Below are positions 22,999-35,138 of a stretch of 64,000 bases of DNA, piece by piece. The notes beneath the pieces were generated by a model, which made no database searches, was not told the DNA's origin, and was given only the letters and a program-made list of their open reading frames with translations. The stretch comes from Physcomitrium patens. Lineage: Eukaryota > Streptophyta > Bryopsida > Funariales > Funariaceae. The position numbers and the translations under genes are program-made. The stretch covers positions 10,278,494 to 10,342,493 of the forward strand of contig NC_037270.1 in NCBI RefSeq assembly GCF_000002425.4. The letters run 5' to 3'. Position 1 is the first letter of the stretch; each line of letters begins with the position of its first letter.

Positions 22999-23559
22999 TG
23001 TCAAGGACAAGAACTCGATGAAAAAAAAATTCAGACAGGTGAGCCTTCACTCAAAGAGGGGTAACAAAATATATATAAATAAGGATATATATTGAAAGAG
23101 AAACTGGAATGGCTATTGCCAAAAGACAAGAAAACTAGAGACCCTTGAAACTAGACTAGAAGCAAGAAAGGAGTTGACAAGAGTGAAGAAGCCTTCACTC
23201 TTGTCTCTATATATACTATCTAACTAGGGGTTATATGGTGACGTTCTATAGGACCTCCAATATGAGTTGACTTTGTAGAACACATGCCTTGACTTACAAG
23301 TCAAGTTTTTCTACATGTGGGCCACATAGTTAGCTTGATCTTCAAGCTAACAATATGTGTGGCACATGGCCAACTTGTTGACCACGTTTCTAATCCAAAA
23401 AGTCAATTAAAGATACCTATGAAGTCAAAGCAGCATCTATGAAGCTTTTAGGAAGCTTCCATATTAAATACTATAGAATTAACTTACTTTTATTTATTTT
23501 TACTTACTTCTACCTATTTGTATATGTAATTACTAGCTTACATGATTATGTCCGTGACA
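22999..23559 (-). repeat. 3' LTR of gypsy element B
   Basis: On the + strand it runs from TGTCAAGGACAAG to GTCCGTGACA. It carries a perfect 13-bp inverted repeat (23176-23188 with 23193-23205) beside the TATA box, and one heat-shock-type dimer in GGAAGCTTCC near 23451-23460. Confidence 0.9.
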
Positions 23560-24117
23560 TTACCCCCCCTTCTAGGAACGAGTTCCACGAGGAGCGGTCA
23601 TCATATGTTGAGAAAATCTATGATGCGATGAATTGTATTCGCCACATACTCTGATCTTTGTTCTCTTCGAAGATGATTGATAGGGCCTCTCAACTATCAG
23701 TAGTGTTCCATACCAGGGCGAGAAGACCACCCAGTTATTTGATCATTGTTGAGGCCTTCGTAACTTCCTTCGAATAGAATATTTGGAACACCATCAGGAG
23801 TTGTTCCTACCTCTAGCACAATCACCAAACATCGGGAGTCCCTTCCCAAATCATGATACCAAACGCATTGTATCTCGCCATCTATCCGAGGAAGAACATG
23901 TCGTTCTTGAAGATCTTCATCTGGATTGCATCGTCTTCAAGGTTGTGACAATCGTAATGTCTCATCAGACAAGTCAGCAAATGAAGGCTCTTGAGTCGAA
24001 TCCGCTGGTTGTTGGTTCTCCATCTCCTAAGCATCACTACTACAAAGAAGCTACAAACAAGAATTAAAAGTAGAATGTTATCTTGCCTAGATGTTGTTTC
24101 TTTTATAAAGAAGGTTT

Positions 24118-27100
24118 TCATCTTGATTTTGATGGATGTCGTCGATGAAAAGCCTCCACCGCCTTTGTTGCATTTACAAGATTCTTTATTGGCTCCCATG
24201 TACATTCACTAATACCATATCCACGCCAATGGACAAGATATTCTAATTTATTTCAGCGCCACCTTGAATCTAAGACTTCTTCTACTTCAAACTCTTCATT
24301 ATTATCCACTTCTATAGGAGGAGGTGGAGCTTGTCATCTTCTTGGTATGTCTACTATCTTGTATGGTTCAAGAAGAGACTCGTGGAATACTAGATGGATT
24401 TTCATTGACTCCGGTAGACGTAAACGATATGCAATTGGATTGATTTGTACAGAAATAGAAAATGGTTCCAGCCTTCGATAGTCCAGCTTGTCACAAAGAC
24501 GAGTGGACTTGATATTCCGACGAAGTAGCCATACCTTATCACCCAAGACGAATGATGGTTGTTCCTTTCGATAGACATCCGCATTGACCTTTTGTTGTTC
24601 TTGAGCCTCTTTTAACTGTGCCTTTATCGTTGCATGTAGCTCTGATAAATGAATTGCCAAATCTTTCGCAGCAGGATTATCAACTTTTGAAAAGTCAAAA
24701 GTATCAAGTCATGGATGATAACCATAATTAGCAAAGAAAGGTGTTTGTTTTCTAGAAGAATGTACTGTGTTATTGTAAGCAAACTCTACCAATGGCAAAA
24801 GAGTTGTTCAATCATCTTGTTGGTAACTAATGGTACATCTTAAATATTGCTCCAAAACTTGATTAACATGCTCCGTTTGTCCATGAGTTTGAGGATGGAA
24901 TGCCGAAGATAGTTTTACATCCACTTTAAGAATCTTGAAAAGAGTCCGCCAAAATCTTGATACAAATTGAGTTCTCCTATCTGATATAATATCCTTGGGT
25001 AATCCATGATAGTGATAGATATTGTCAAGAAAGAGCTTAGCTGTTTCTTCACCTGTGATAGATTTTGTACATAGTACAAAATGTGCCATCTTGGTAAAAC
25101 GACCTACTATCACGAAAATAGAGTCAAAAGAACTTGAGATTGGAAGATCCGTGATGAAGTCCATAGAAACAAAAGACCATGGTTGTTCTGAAATGGATAA
25201 TGGCTGAAGAAGTCCAAAAGGTTGATGACGAGGAGTTTTCGATCTTGAACAAACATCACATGATTGTACAAAATCTTTAACTGCCTTCCACATTTGAGGC
25301 CACCAAAAATCCCTAGATATCAGCTCCAAAGTCTTATTATATCCAAAATGTCCTACTGCTGGGAAGTCATGACGAGCTTGAAGAACACGTAAACGAGCTT
25401 CTCCTTTTGGAAGATATAGGCATCCTTTGAAATACAGTAGGTTGTTCTTGAATTCAAATTTAGAGGGGTCATGAGATTTAGAAGAATTATTCTTGATATC
25501 ATGAACAAGAGGGTCTGAAGACATACTTAACTGGACTTACTTAAGAAAAGTTAAATCAACAGTCAATGTTGATTTTAATGCTCTAAGATGAAATTGCAGT
25601 GGCTTCAAGAGAATCGTTCTTTGTTGCTCAAAAGCTACATCTCCTTCTTTTGGTGCAAGATAAGAACGTATAGACAAGGCATCGAACAAACCTTGTTGTT
25701 TTCCTGGCCGATAAGTGATGATGAACTCCAATCTTGATAAAGACATGCTCCAACGAGCTTGGCGACGATTTAATATGTGTGTTGACATAAAATATTCGAG
25801 GTTTTTGTGAACCGTATATACGGTGACTGGACTGGAAGCGCCTTCTAGATAATGACACCATTCTTGAAAAGAATCCACAATTGCAAGAAGTTCTTTGTCG
25901 TGGATCTCATAATTAATTTTTGCTGCTAATAATTTTCTTGAATGAAAGGCTACTGGATGAAGTTTGTCATCTGTTCCCATTTGTGATAAAACCACACCCA
26001 GAGCAAAGTCCGATGCATCTGTTTCTATAAAGAATGCTTTGGAAAAATCAACATGATACAAGATTGGTGTAGAAACAAACGTTGTCTTCAAAGATTCAAA
26101 AGCAACTTCCGCTTCTTGATTCTATTGGAGTTTGTCTTTAGAAGTCAAACGTGTAAGTAGAGCTGCAACTCGAGAGAAGTCTTTGATGAAGACTCGATAG
26201 TAGTTGGCAAATCCCAAAAAACATTGGACATCTCTTACCATTTTTGGGATCTCCCAGTCTATAATAGTTTGAACTTTCTTAGGATCCATTATAAGTCCAT
26301 CATTTGAAATGATGTAACCTAAGAAATCGACTTGAGTAATGTGGAATACACACTTTTCTATCTTGGCATAGAGTCCTGCATCTCTTAATTTTTGTAACAC
26401 ATGACGAACATGAAGTTCATGTTTTTCTGGATTCTTAGAATAGATCGAGATGTCGTCTAGATAACAGACTACAAAATCGTCCAAAAACTCTCAAAAAATA
26501 TCATTCATTAGATGTTAAAAAGCTGCTGGTGCATTTGTAAGTCCAAAAGGCATGACGTTGTATTCAAAATTTCCATACCTAGTTCGAAATGCAGTCTTCT
26601 ATTCATCTCCTTCTTTAATGCATACTAGACTATATGCTCTCTGAAGATCTATTTTTGTATAGATCTTAGCTTGATTCAGCTAATTAAGAAGTTCAGATAT
26701 TAAATGTAGTAGATACCTGTTCTTGATGGTAATCTTGTTGAGTCCTCGATAATCAATACACATCCGCAATGATCCATTTTTTTTCTTCACAAATAGAATT
26801 GGAGCTCCTCCCAAAGATTTAGAATGGCGTATGAAATTTTTGGCTAGATTTTCTTCAATACACTCCTTGAGTTCAGCCAACTTATTTTGTGATAAACTGT
26901 AGATTGGTCCGAATGGCGGTTGTACTCCTTCTTAAAGGTCAATTGAGCAATCATATGGACAATATTTTAAAAGTGTATCCGCATTCTTTTTTTCAAATAC
27001 ATCTTGTAATTCTTGATATTGGCTTGGAATGCCACTTGAAGTCTTTTCACCAGTAGAAACGGGTGTGGCATAAATAATATATGGTGATTCTTTCATAGCA

Positions 27101-27741
27101 GCATGCAAGAAAGCTTTTGTATCTATAAATATGGGTTTAATTGAACTAGACTTATGACTCTCTACTTGATTAACTACACTATTAGTTATACTTTTAGAGA
27201 AAGTAAGAATTCGAGAAATCCAATCTATTTGAGGGTTGTATTTTTCTAACCACGATAAACCTAAAATGACTAGATTAGAGGGAGATCTAATGATATTAAA
27301 TACTACAAAACTATTATGACCATTGATTATTACTTCTACAGGAAGGGTTTTGTGAGTAATATCTCCAGAAGATAATGGACGACCATCTATGACTTCTACA
27401 TGAACAGGTTTAGTTTTCTTTACTAAAGATATGCTATGTCTTTTAGTAAATTCTTCATCTAAAAAACAGGCTGAGGCTCCTGAATCTAATAAGGCAGAGA
27501 CTTTGTAATGTTTAGGTCCTAAAATAACATTTAATGTAAAACAAGGAGAGGGCTCTGAGGAGAGAATAGGACCTTTACTAGATGTTGTGCAAGGTTCCAG
27601 CCGCACAATCCCTATTGTAGCTGGACAAACTCGTTTTTCGACATATTGTCTTCTTTCACAGCCATACTCTTCATTTTGTGATTGCGTCGTTTCTTTGGAC
27701 AATGTTGAGTAGTGTGCTTTGGTTCTCCATAATATAAACAT
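24118..27741 (-). pseudogene. Pol of gypsy element B (PR-RT-RNase H-IN-chromodomain), single frame with point stops
   Basis: One continuous frame of 1208 codons runs without net indel. Protease has LLDSGASACFLDEEF (about 27500). RT has [20 protein letters not shown] and an intact YLDD box (about 26455). RNase H has ETDASDFALG and HDKELLAIV (about 26020-25890). Integrase keeps its zinc finger (H...H...CDVC) and the D-D-E residues (MDFITDLP, SDRRTQF, GQTEH). The C-terminal chromodomain reads FEVEEVLDSRW and LEYLVHWRGYG. Eleven in-frame stops break it, each one transition away from a Gln, Arg or Trp codon that the sibling copies predict. Pol opens in the -1 frame relative to gag and overlaps it. 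It is close to its original sequence but cannot make a full enzyme. Confidence 0.9.
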
Positions 27742-28613
27742 AATCCTTCTTGACGATGATGAGTCTTTTCTTGCTCAGTAAGAGGTTTGAAACGTACTGC
27801 ATTAATTTGCATATCCTCTACTTCCGAATGTATGTGTTGAAGAGGTGTTGGTATTGCCATTGAATTATAGTAACGTTGAGGTCCACTTGTACGGTTCTCA
27901 GATCGGAATTCAAAAAGGTGATTGACACACTTCACAGCAAAGTCAATTGCTTGACTCAATGTTTGAGGATCAGGTAAGTTGAGCATTAATTTTTTTACCT
28001 CATATTGTAATCCGTAGAGAAATTGGCTAATAAGTGCAGCATCATCCCACTTGATATCAATTACAAGTTATCAAAATTGTGAAGCATATAACATTACTGA
28101 TCGATTGTCTTGTCGTAAAATACGGATCTTATTGGTTGCAACACAAATTGCATCATGTTCTCCATACAAGGATCCAAATTCCACCAAAAAAGCCTCTAGA
28201 TTATCCAATATTGGATCTCGTCGTTCAAGAAAAGATGAAAATCATGATAGTGCTGAACCTGAAAGAAGCATACCAATGAATCTAACTTACGATCCTAGAG
28301 TTGGATAGCTTTGGGATTGAAGTTCAATCACAAGTTGTACTTGATTGATAAATCCTCGAAACTTGGATCTAGTGCCATCAAACTTCTCGGCAATTCTTGG
28401 TTCTCTAACATTTGAAGGGCATTCCACCATAGGAGAAAGGATATGGTTTGGTGCAGATGTTGAAGCAGCTCCAACCATTTCTATATCTTCACTTCCTGCC
28501 AATCTTATTGCTCCTTGTGGTGGTAAATTGAGTTGATGCATTGCAAGCATTAACTCCCTCAATTGCTCTTATATTTGTGCTATTGCACTCTTCATTTCAA
28601 CAAGTTCTGCCAT
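27612..28613 (-). pseudogene. Gag of gypsy element B
   Basis: ATG at 28613 opens a frame of about 333 codons ending at 27612, with in-frame stops after about 13 codons, near 28287 and later. Conserved blocks include VREPRIAEKFDGTRSKFRGF (about 28400-28340) and LPDPQTLSQAIDFAVK (about 27980-27930). The zinc knuckle CLYYGEPKHTTQHC has its second Cys replaced by Tyr. Gag normally forms the particle and binds element RNA. The last 130 bases overlap pol. Confidence 0.8.
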
Positions 28614-28639
28614 AATAACACTAAGAAGAAAGAAGATGT

Positions 28640-28825
28640 CTAATATCGCTCAAGACAAATAGAAGAGAGGACTTAAGAACAAAGAAAATACTAAGAACAA
28701 TATCAGTTTAGAAGAGGATAATCCGTAACTTCTAATATGCTTATATCTTATCAAAAAAAAGGGATAATCCACTCTTAATCAAGATTAGACAAAGCTCTGA
28801 TATTATAGGTGTATTCTTGTCAATC
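28640..28825 (-). ncRNA. Leader of element B: primer-site region and stem-loop unit
   Basis: Sense-strand sequence after the 5' LTR begins GATTGACAAGAATACACC (28825-28808). TTGACAAGA (28823-28815) is complementary to TCTTGTCAA (29009-29001) at the expected transcript start. Next comes a stem-loop whose arms are AATATCAG and CTGATATT and which encloses two GGATTATCC-like motifs. This is untranslated element RNA, and no separate RNA product is claimed. Confidence 0.5.
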
Positions 28826-29386
28826 TGTCAAGGACAAGAACTCGATGAAAAAACAAGTCAGACAAGTGAGCCTTCATTCAAAGAGAGGTAAAAAAATATA
28901 TATAAATAAGGATATATATTGAAAGAAAAACTGGAATGGCTATTGCCAAAAGACAAGAAAATTAGAGACCCTTGAAACTAGACTAGAAGCAAGAAAGGAG
29001 TTGACAAGAGTGAAGAAGCCTTTACTCTTGTCTCTATATATACTATCTAAGTAGGGGCTACGTGGCAACGTTCTATAGGACCTCCAATATGTGTTGACTT
29101 TGTAGAACACATGCCTTGACTTATAAGGCAAGTTTTTCTATGTGTGGGCCACATAATTAGCTTGATCTTCAAGCTAATAACATGTGTGGCACATGGCCAA
29201 CTTTTTGACCACGTTTCTAGTCCAAAAAGTCAATTAAAGACACCTATGAAGTCAAAGCAGCGTCTATAAAGCTTCTAAGAAGCTTCCATATTAAATACTA
29301 TAGAATTAACTTACTTTTATTTACTTTTACTTACTTCTACCTATTTGTATATGTAATTACTAGCTTACATGATTATGTTCGTGATA
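28826..29386 (-). repeat. 5' LTR of gypsy element B
   Basis: Same length and ends as the 3' LTR, except that the outer end reads GTTCGTGATA instead of GTCCGTGACA (two C-to-T changes). It contains the inverted repeat 29003-29015 with 29020-29032, now with one mismatch, and a TATATATAG box in sense. Confidence 0.9.
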
Positions 29387-29391
29387 GATCA
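29387..29391. repeat. Target site duplication GATCA, right copy
   Basis: GATCA directly after the outer end of the element B 5' LTR. Element A RT sequence resumes here. Confidence 0.85.
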
Positions 29392-32000
29392 CTATCTAGA
29401 ATAGGTATCTTCCATCTTTGATTTCAAGACTTCTTGATCAACTCAATTAAGCAAAGATCTATATAAAAATAGATCTATAAAGAGCATATAATTTGATATG
29501 CATTAAAAAGGAGTTGAATAGAAAATTGTGTTTCAAACCAAGTATGGGTATTTTGAATATAATATCATGCTTCTTTGACTCACAAATCCACTAGCTACTT
29601 TTCAACATCTAATAAATGATATTTTTCTTGAGTTTCTTGATGATTTTGTCGTTTATTATTCAAATGATATCTTAATCTATTCTAAAAAATATAAAAAAGT
29701 ATGAAATTTATGTTTATAAAAACTTAGAGATATAGGATTATATGCAAAGTTAAAAAAGTATGTATTCTACACTACTCAAATTGACTTTCTAGGATACATC
29801 ATTTTTAATGAAGGACTAATAATAGATCCAAAGAAAGTCCAGACTATCATAGATTTGAAGATTTCAAGAATGTTAAGGGACGTACAATGCTTTTTGGGCT
29901 TTGCCAATTTCTATCAAAACTTCATCAAGAATTTTTTTCAAGTTGTACCTCCACTTATATGTTTGACTTGTAAAAATAAATTTGAGTGTAATAAAGAAGC
30001 CAAAGCATGATTTGATGCTTTAAAAAAGGAATTTACTTTTGCACCAATCTTATATCATGTCGACTTTTCTAAGGTATTTTTTTATAGAAACAAATGCATT
30101 AGACTTTGCCTTGGGTGTAATATTATCATAAATAAGAGTAGATGACAAACTCCATCCAATAGCTTTCTATTCTAGAAAATTTTTAGTAATAGAAATTAAT
30201 TATAAGATCTATGACAAAGAGTTCTTTCGAATCATAGATTCATTTCAAGAATGACATCACTATTTAGAAGACCCCTCAAGACTAGTCATTGTATATATAA
30301 ATCACAAGAACCTCAAATATTTCATATTAGCACATGTTTTAAATTGTCGCCAAACTCATTGGAGCATGTCCTTATCAAGATTTGATTTCAAGATCATTTA
30401 TCAACCCAAAAAATAATAAGGTTTTTTGGATATCCTTTCTATACATTCTTATTTTATACCAAAAGAAAGAGATGTATCTTTTGATCAACAAAGAATGATT
30501 TTCTTGAAGCCAAAATATTTTCACCTTCGAATAACAAAATCAACATTGATTGTTGATTCTATCAATATCACCCAAATTCAATCTAGTATATCCTCTGATC
30601 TTCTTATCCATAACATCAAGAATAATTCTCCTAAGTCTTATGATATTTCTAAATTCGAATTCAAGAACAATCTACTCTATTTTATGGGACAATTATACAT
30701 TTTAGAAGGTGGAGCACGATTACTTCAAAGTCATCATAACTTTTTAACAACTAGATATTTTGAATATAATAAGACATTGGAACTAATATTAAGAGATTTT
30801 TGGTGGCCTCAAATGTGGAAGGCAATCAAAGACTTTATACAATCATATAATATTTGTTGAAGATCTAAAACTACTAGCCATCGACCTTATGAACTTCTTC
30901 AGCCTTTACCTATTCTAGAACAATTGTGGTCTTTTGTTTCTATGGATTTTATTATAGATCTTCTAATCTTAATTTTATATGATTTTATATTTATAGTAGT
31001 AGATTTTTTTACCAAGATGGCATATTTTGTATCATGTATAAAATCTATCAAAAGTAAAGAAACACCTAAATTTTTTCTTAACAATATTTACCACTATCAC
31101 GGATTGCCTAAAGATATTATATTTGATTGGAGGACTCAATTTATATCAAGATTTTAGAGAAATCTTTTTAAGATATTAAAGATAGATATAAAGCTTTCTT
31201 TTACTTTTCATCCACAAATTGATAGACAAAAAAAATGGATGAATCAAATTTTGGAGCACTACTTGAGATGTACCATCAACTATCATCAAGATGATTGAAC
31301 AACTCTTTCACCATTGGTGGAGTTTGTATATAATAATTTGATACATTCTTCTACTTAATAAATACCTTTCTTTTCCAACTATGGTTATCATCTATGACTT
31401 GATACTTTTGACTTTTCAAAAGTTGATAATCCTACCATAGAAGATTTAGTGAATCATTTTTCAATGCTATATGTAACAATGAAGGCGCAATTATTGGTAG
31501 CTCAAGAATAATAAAAAAATTATGCAGATGTCTATTGCAAAAAACAACCATAATTCAATATAGGCGATAGGATATAGCTACTTTGTCATAATATCAAGAC
31601 TAATTGTCTTTGTGACAAGTTGGACTATCATAGGCTTAGACCTTTTCCTATTAGTAAAGAAGTCAATTCTATTGTTTATTGATTATATCTACTAGAGTTA
31701 ATGAAGATCCACCTTATATTTCATGTATCTTTTTTTGAGCCATATAAGACAATGAATATCTCGAGAAGAAGAAAAATGCCACCTTCTTCTATAGGAGTAA
31801 ATAATAATCAAGAGTTTGAGATGGAAGAAGTCTTAGATTGAAGGCAGCACCAAAATAGGTTAGAATATCTTGTTCATTGGCATGGATATGATGTTAATGA
31901 ATGCACATGGGAGCAAGCAAAGAATCTTGCAAATGTAATAAAGAGAGTTGAAGTTTTTCATTGACAACATCTATCAAAACCAAGATGAAGAATAGTAAAT
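29387..32000 (+). pseudogene. Gypsy A pol, right part (RT to chromodomain)
   Basis: Continues the RT interrupted at 22998. Then come RNase H (about 30000-30330, with [12 protein letters not shown]) and a pre-integrase zinc finger and integrase (30426-31300, with RDFWWPQMWKAIKDFIQSYN and SMDFIIDLLI). The chromodomain is at about 31815-31940 (LEYLVHWHGYDVNECTWE). Many stops are present, so no protein can be made. Confidence 0.8.
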
Positions 32001-32391
32001 CTTTGCTATAAAAGAAACAAGATTCAAGAAAGATAATATTCTATCTTCTAACATATCTTTTTTTAAATAGATGGCGAGATATAATATGTTTGGTATCACG
32101 ACCTTAGAAGAGAGTCTTGATGTTTGGTGATTTTATTAGATGTAGAAACAACTTTTGGCAGTGTTTCAAATATTTTATTTGAACGAAGTTACGAAGGCTT
32201 CAACAATGATTAAATAATGGAGTAATCTTCTCGCCTTGATATGAAACATTATTGATGGTTGAGAGGACCTATCAACCATCTTTGAAGAAAACAAAGATTA
32301 GAATATGTGATAAATATAATTTATCACATCTTAGATTTCTTCAATATATGAAAATCATTCTTTATGGAACTTATCTCTAGAGGGGAGATAA

Positions 32392-32920
32392 GATCATGGA
32401 TATATCTAAGTCTTCTAATAAATACTTATATGATTAGATAGAAGTAGATAAAAGTAAATTAATTTCATAAAACCTTCTAAAAAAACTTCTTTGAAGCTCA
32501 TAGATGTTGTTTTGACTTTACATATGTTTGTAGTTGATTGGTAGGTTAGAAACTTAGTCAACAAGTTAATTACGTGCTGGTAACTTATAAAATAAGTTAA
32601 TTATGTGGCATACATATAGAAAACTTGCATTGTAAGTTAAAATATGTCTCTTACAAAGTCAACATGTTATAGAAGTCTTATAGAACATAGTCACGTAATT
32701 CCTGGTTAGGAATATATATGTAGACAAGAGTGAAGCTTTCTTCACTCTTGTTAATACCTTTCTAGTCCTTAGCCTTATTCTAAGACTTTCTAGTTTTCTT
32801 GTCTTTGGTATTAGTCATTCTAGTTCAATAATATATCATCTTTGAGCGGATTTCTAGTTCTTTTCAGTGATATAAGAGTGTATTGAGGATTTTCTTTCTT
32901 CAAGATTCATATCCTTGATA
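32392..32920 (+). repeat. 3' LTR of gypsy element A
   Basis: Preceded by the purine tract AGAGGGGAGATAA. It starts GATCATGGATATAT for TGTCATGG and ends ATCCTTGATA. The terminal 20 bases are duplicated in tandem to 32940, so the exact end is uncertain. Confidence 0.75.
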
Positions 32921-33052
32921 AATAATGAGTATCCTTGATAAATAATGAGTATAAAATTTTGGGTGAAAAAAGATAAGCTTTAACAAAAAATAATCTTAAA
33001 AGAGAGCATAAAGTGCAATAAGATAAATTTTCTTCAAATAAAATAAGATTTC

Positions 33053-33057
<5 letters not shown>

Positions 33058-33085
<28 letters not shown>
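33058..33085. repeat. Poly(A) tract inside copia 1
   Basis: A run of about 27 A within the decayed copia linker before RT. It is probably a slippage expansion. Confidence 0.8.
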
Positions 33086-33086
<1 letters not shown>

Positions 33087-33089
33087 TAT

Positions 33090-34676
33090 GTGGTGAATAG
33101 TGGAAGAATTACGTTTTTCTTCAAATAAGTGAAGAACATGCTAATGTTGTACTTTTTATTGATCCATTGAACTTATGTCATACAATAAAGTCTACAAATG
33201 CTTTGAAGTAGATGAAGATCATGGAAGAAAAATATAAATTATTCATAAATAATACAATATAGCAATTGATTCAACTTCCACTAAATAGATCTTCAATTGA
33301 ATGTAAATCAGTGTTTAGAATCAAAAGAGATTCATTAGATAAAATTGTGAGATATAAGATAAGATTAATTACTAAAAGCTACTTACAAGTTATTGATGTT
33401 GATTTCAATGAAATATTTGCTTTTGTGGCCAAATTCACTACCATTATAATCATTGTAGCAATTGAAGTAGCAATGGATTTTGAAATACATCATATAGATG
33501 TAAAGATGGCTTTCTTGAATAAAAAGTTTAAAAAAGACATCTATATGAATCAACTTCAAGGATTTATTGAAGAAGACAAATAATATCTTGTTTGTAAGTT
33601 GAAAAAATCCCTGTATAGACTAAAACAATAATGAAGGGCATGGTATCAATGTATTGAGACATTCTTTGTGAATGAGGAGTTTGCAAAGAGTGAGGCTGAT
33701 CATTCATTGTATGTGATATAATCAAATGAATTCATATTGATTGTCATCTTCTATATTGATGATTTAATAATATTGAGTAATACTATAAAAAAGATAGATT
33801 GATTGAAGGTAAAGTTAAAATAAGAATATGAGATGAGTGATTTGAGAGAGCTTTATTATTATTTAAAAAAAGGAGTTTATAAGAGATTGTGATAACAAGA
33901 TCATTACAATGAGCCAAAGCAAGTACATTGAAGAAGTGTTGAAATACTTCAACATGGAGGAATACAAGTCCATTAAAATACCTTTAGATGCCAATTTGAA
34001 GTTAATAAAGCTTATAGATAATAATTTTATTAAAATTAAAAATGAAATAAAAGATGTTTCTTATAAAGTTATAGTAGGCTCTCTTATATATGCAATGATT
34101 AGTATAAAGATGGATCTTGCATATGCAATGAATATTATGAACCAATACGTATTACACACTGGACCAATCCATTGAATAACCATTAAGAAGATTATGAGGT
34201 ATTTCAAAGGTAATTTAAACTTTAAATTGTGTCTTAGAGGATATAATATTATATTGTATGGTTATTGTGATACAGATTGGATTGGAGATATAAATCATAA
34301 AAGATCAATAATATGATATGTATTTGTTATTAAAGTGGGAGCAATTTCATGGAATTGTAAGAGACAATCAATAATTGTAAGGTCTACAATGGATATAGAA
34401 TACATGGCAGTAAGTCATAATACAATGATGGTAATTTAGCTAAGACAAGTTTTAGAAGACATTAGAATTATATAATTAAAGGTAATTTCAATGAAGTGTA
34501 ATAATCTAGGATGTCTTGTTTTTACAAAGAATTCCAAGCATCATTTAAAAACCAAGCACATTGACATTCGATATTATTACATAAGAGAGAAGATTGAAAT
34601 GAAAGTAATTGACATGAAGTATTGTGCAAAAAAAGATATACTTGTTGGTATGCTAACAAAAGTTAATAAAAAATAG
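33090..34676 (+). pseudogene. Copia 1 reverse transcriptase and RNase H relic
   Basis: The copia RT opening is clear (KSVFRIKRD...KIVRYKIRLITKSY at 33308-33380, then IHHIDVKMAFLNKKF). The catalytic box reads FYIDDLIILSN (about 33750) in place of YVDD. RNase H follows (about 34200-34676), with SWNCKRQSII and TKHIDIRYYYIREK near its end. Stops and shifts are frequent. It directly continues the copia cut at 20422. Confidence 0.75.
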
Positions 34677-34717
34677 GCATTAGATTTAAAAGCCTTTGAC
34701 CAATATCAAAGTGGGAG

Positions 34718-35034
34718 TGTTAAAATAAGAATAAGATATTATTACATTAAATAAGTTGCTAATGATTAAAAGATAATAAAAAAAATAAAAATAAGTTATT
34801 AATGTGACAACTACAGATTTTAGTAGTGATTAGGTTCAAAAGAATCTAAGGTTAAGTTAAATGAAGCAAAGAAGGATGAAGATGATTATAGATGAAGTTC
34901 AACTACAATAGATGTACACTCCTCTTAAAAGTAAAAGGTGTTGGAAGTGAAAGACATCTCATTCCATACTTTTCTTGTATACAACATTTTTGATTTTTAC
35001 TTTCTTGTATCATACTTGTTTTATTTCTTCAATA
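34718..35034 (+). repeat. 3' LTR of copia element 1
   Basis: A 317-bp partner of 17776-18092. It starts TGTTAAAATAAG after the polypurine tract and ends TTCTTCAATA. Confidence 0.8.
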
Positions 35035-35138
35035 GTTATCAAAAAAAATTGTTATTGTATAATATGAATACTTCCTAAAAAATGCATTAGGCACTAAATT
35101 GGAGAAGGTAAATAGAAAATACAACAAAAAGATCCTAC

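Larger units (their letters stand above)
22999..29386 (-). mobile_element. Ty3/gypsy chromovirus 'element B', complete but inactivated
   Basis: This 6388-bp element has two 561-bp LTRs (22999-23559 and 28826-29386). It has a polypurine tract of the form GAAGGGGGGGTA in sense, at about 23561-23573. Gag is at 28613-27612, and the pol frame (27741-24118) covers protease, RT, RNase H, integrase and chromodomain. Flanking GATCA duplications mark a clean integration into element A. By eye the two LTRs differ at roughly 30-35 of 561 positions, mostly transitions. All structural parts are present, but stops in gag and pol prevent function. Confidence 0.92.
20423..32920 (+). mobile_element. Ty3/gypsy chromovirus 'element A' inserted in copia 1
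   Basis: LTRs lie at 20423-20986 and 32392-32920. Gag begins at 21246, and RT, RNase H, integrase and chromodomain follow. The RT region is split by element B (22999-29386), and the halves rejoin exactly across the GATCA target duplication. AATAG before and AATAA after may be its own target duplication (4 of 5). The right boundary is blurred by a 20-bp tandem duplication (32911-32950), so the LTR may end at 32920 or 32940. The many stops show it is older than B, as the nesting requires. Confidence 0.85.
17776..35034 (+). mobile_element. Ty1/copia element 1, host of a nested gypsy insertion
   Basis: LTRs of 317 bp each lie at 17776-18092 and 34718-35034. Both start TGTTAAA and end AATA. A purine tract (AAAGTGGGAG, 34708-34717) precedes the 3' LTR. 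Gag, zinc knuckle, protease and integrase (18196-20422) precede RT and RNase H (33090-34676), the copia order. The body is interrupted by gypsy element A at 20423-32920. Without it the copia is about 4.8 kb, a normal size. Possible target duplication: ATTAT before, GTTAT after, 4 of 5 bases. The coding parts hold many stops. Confidence 0.85.
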
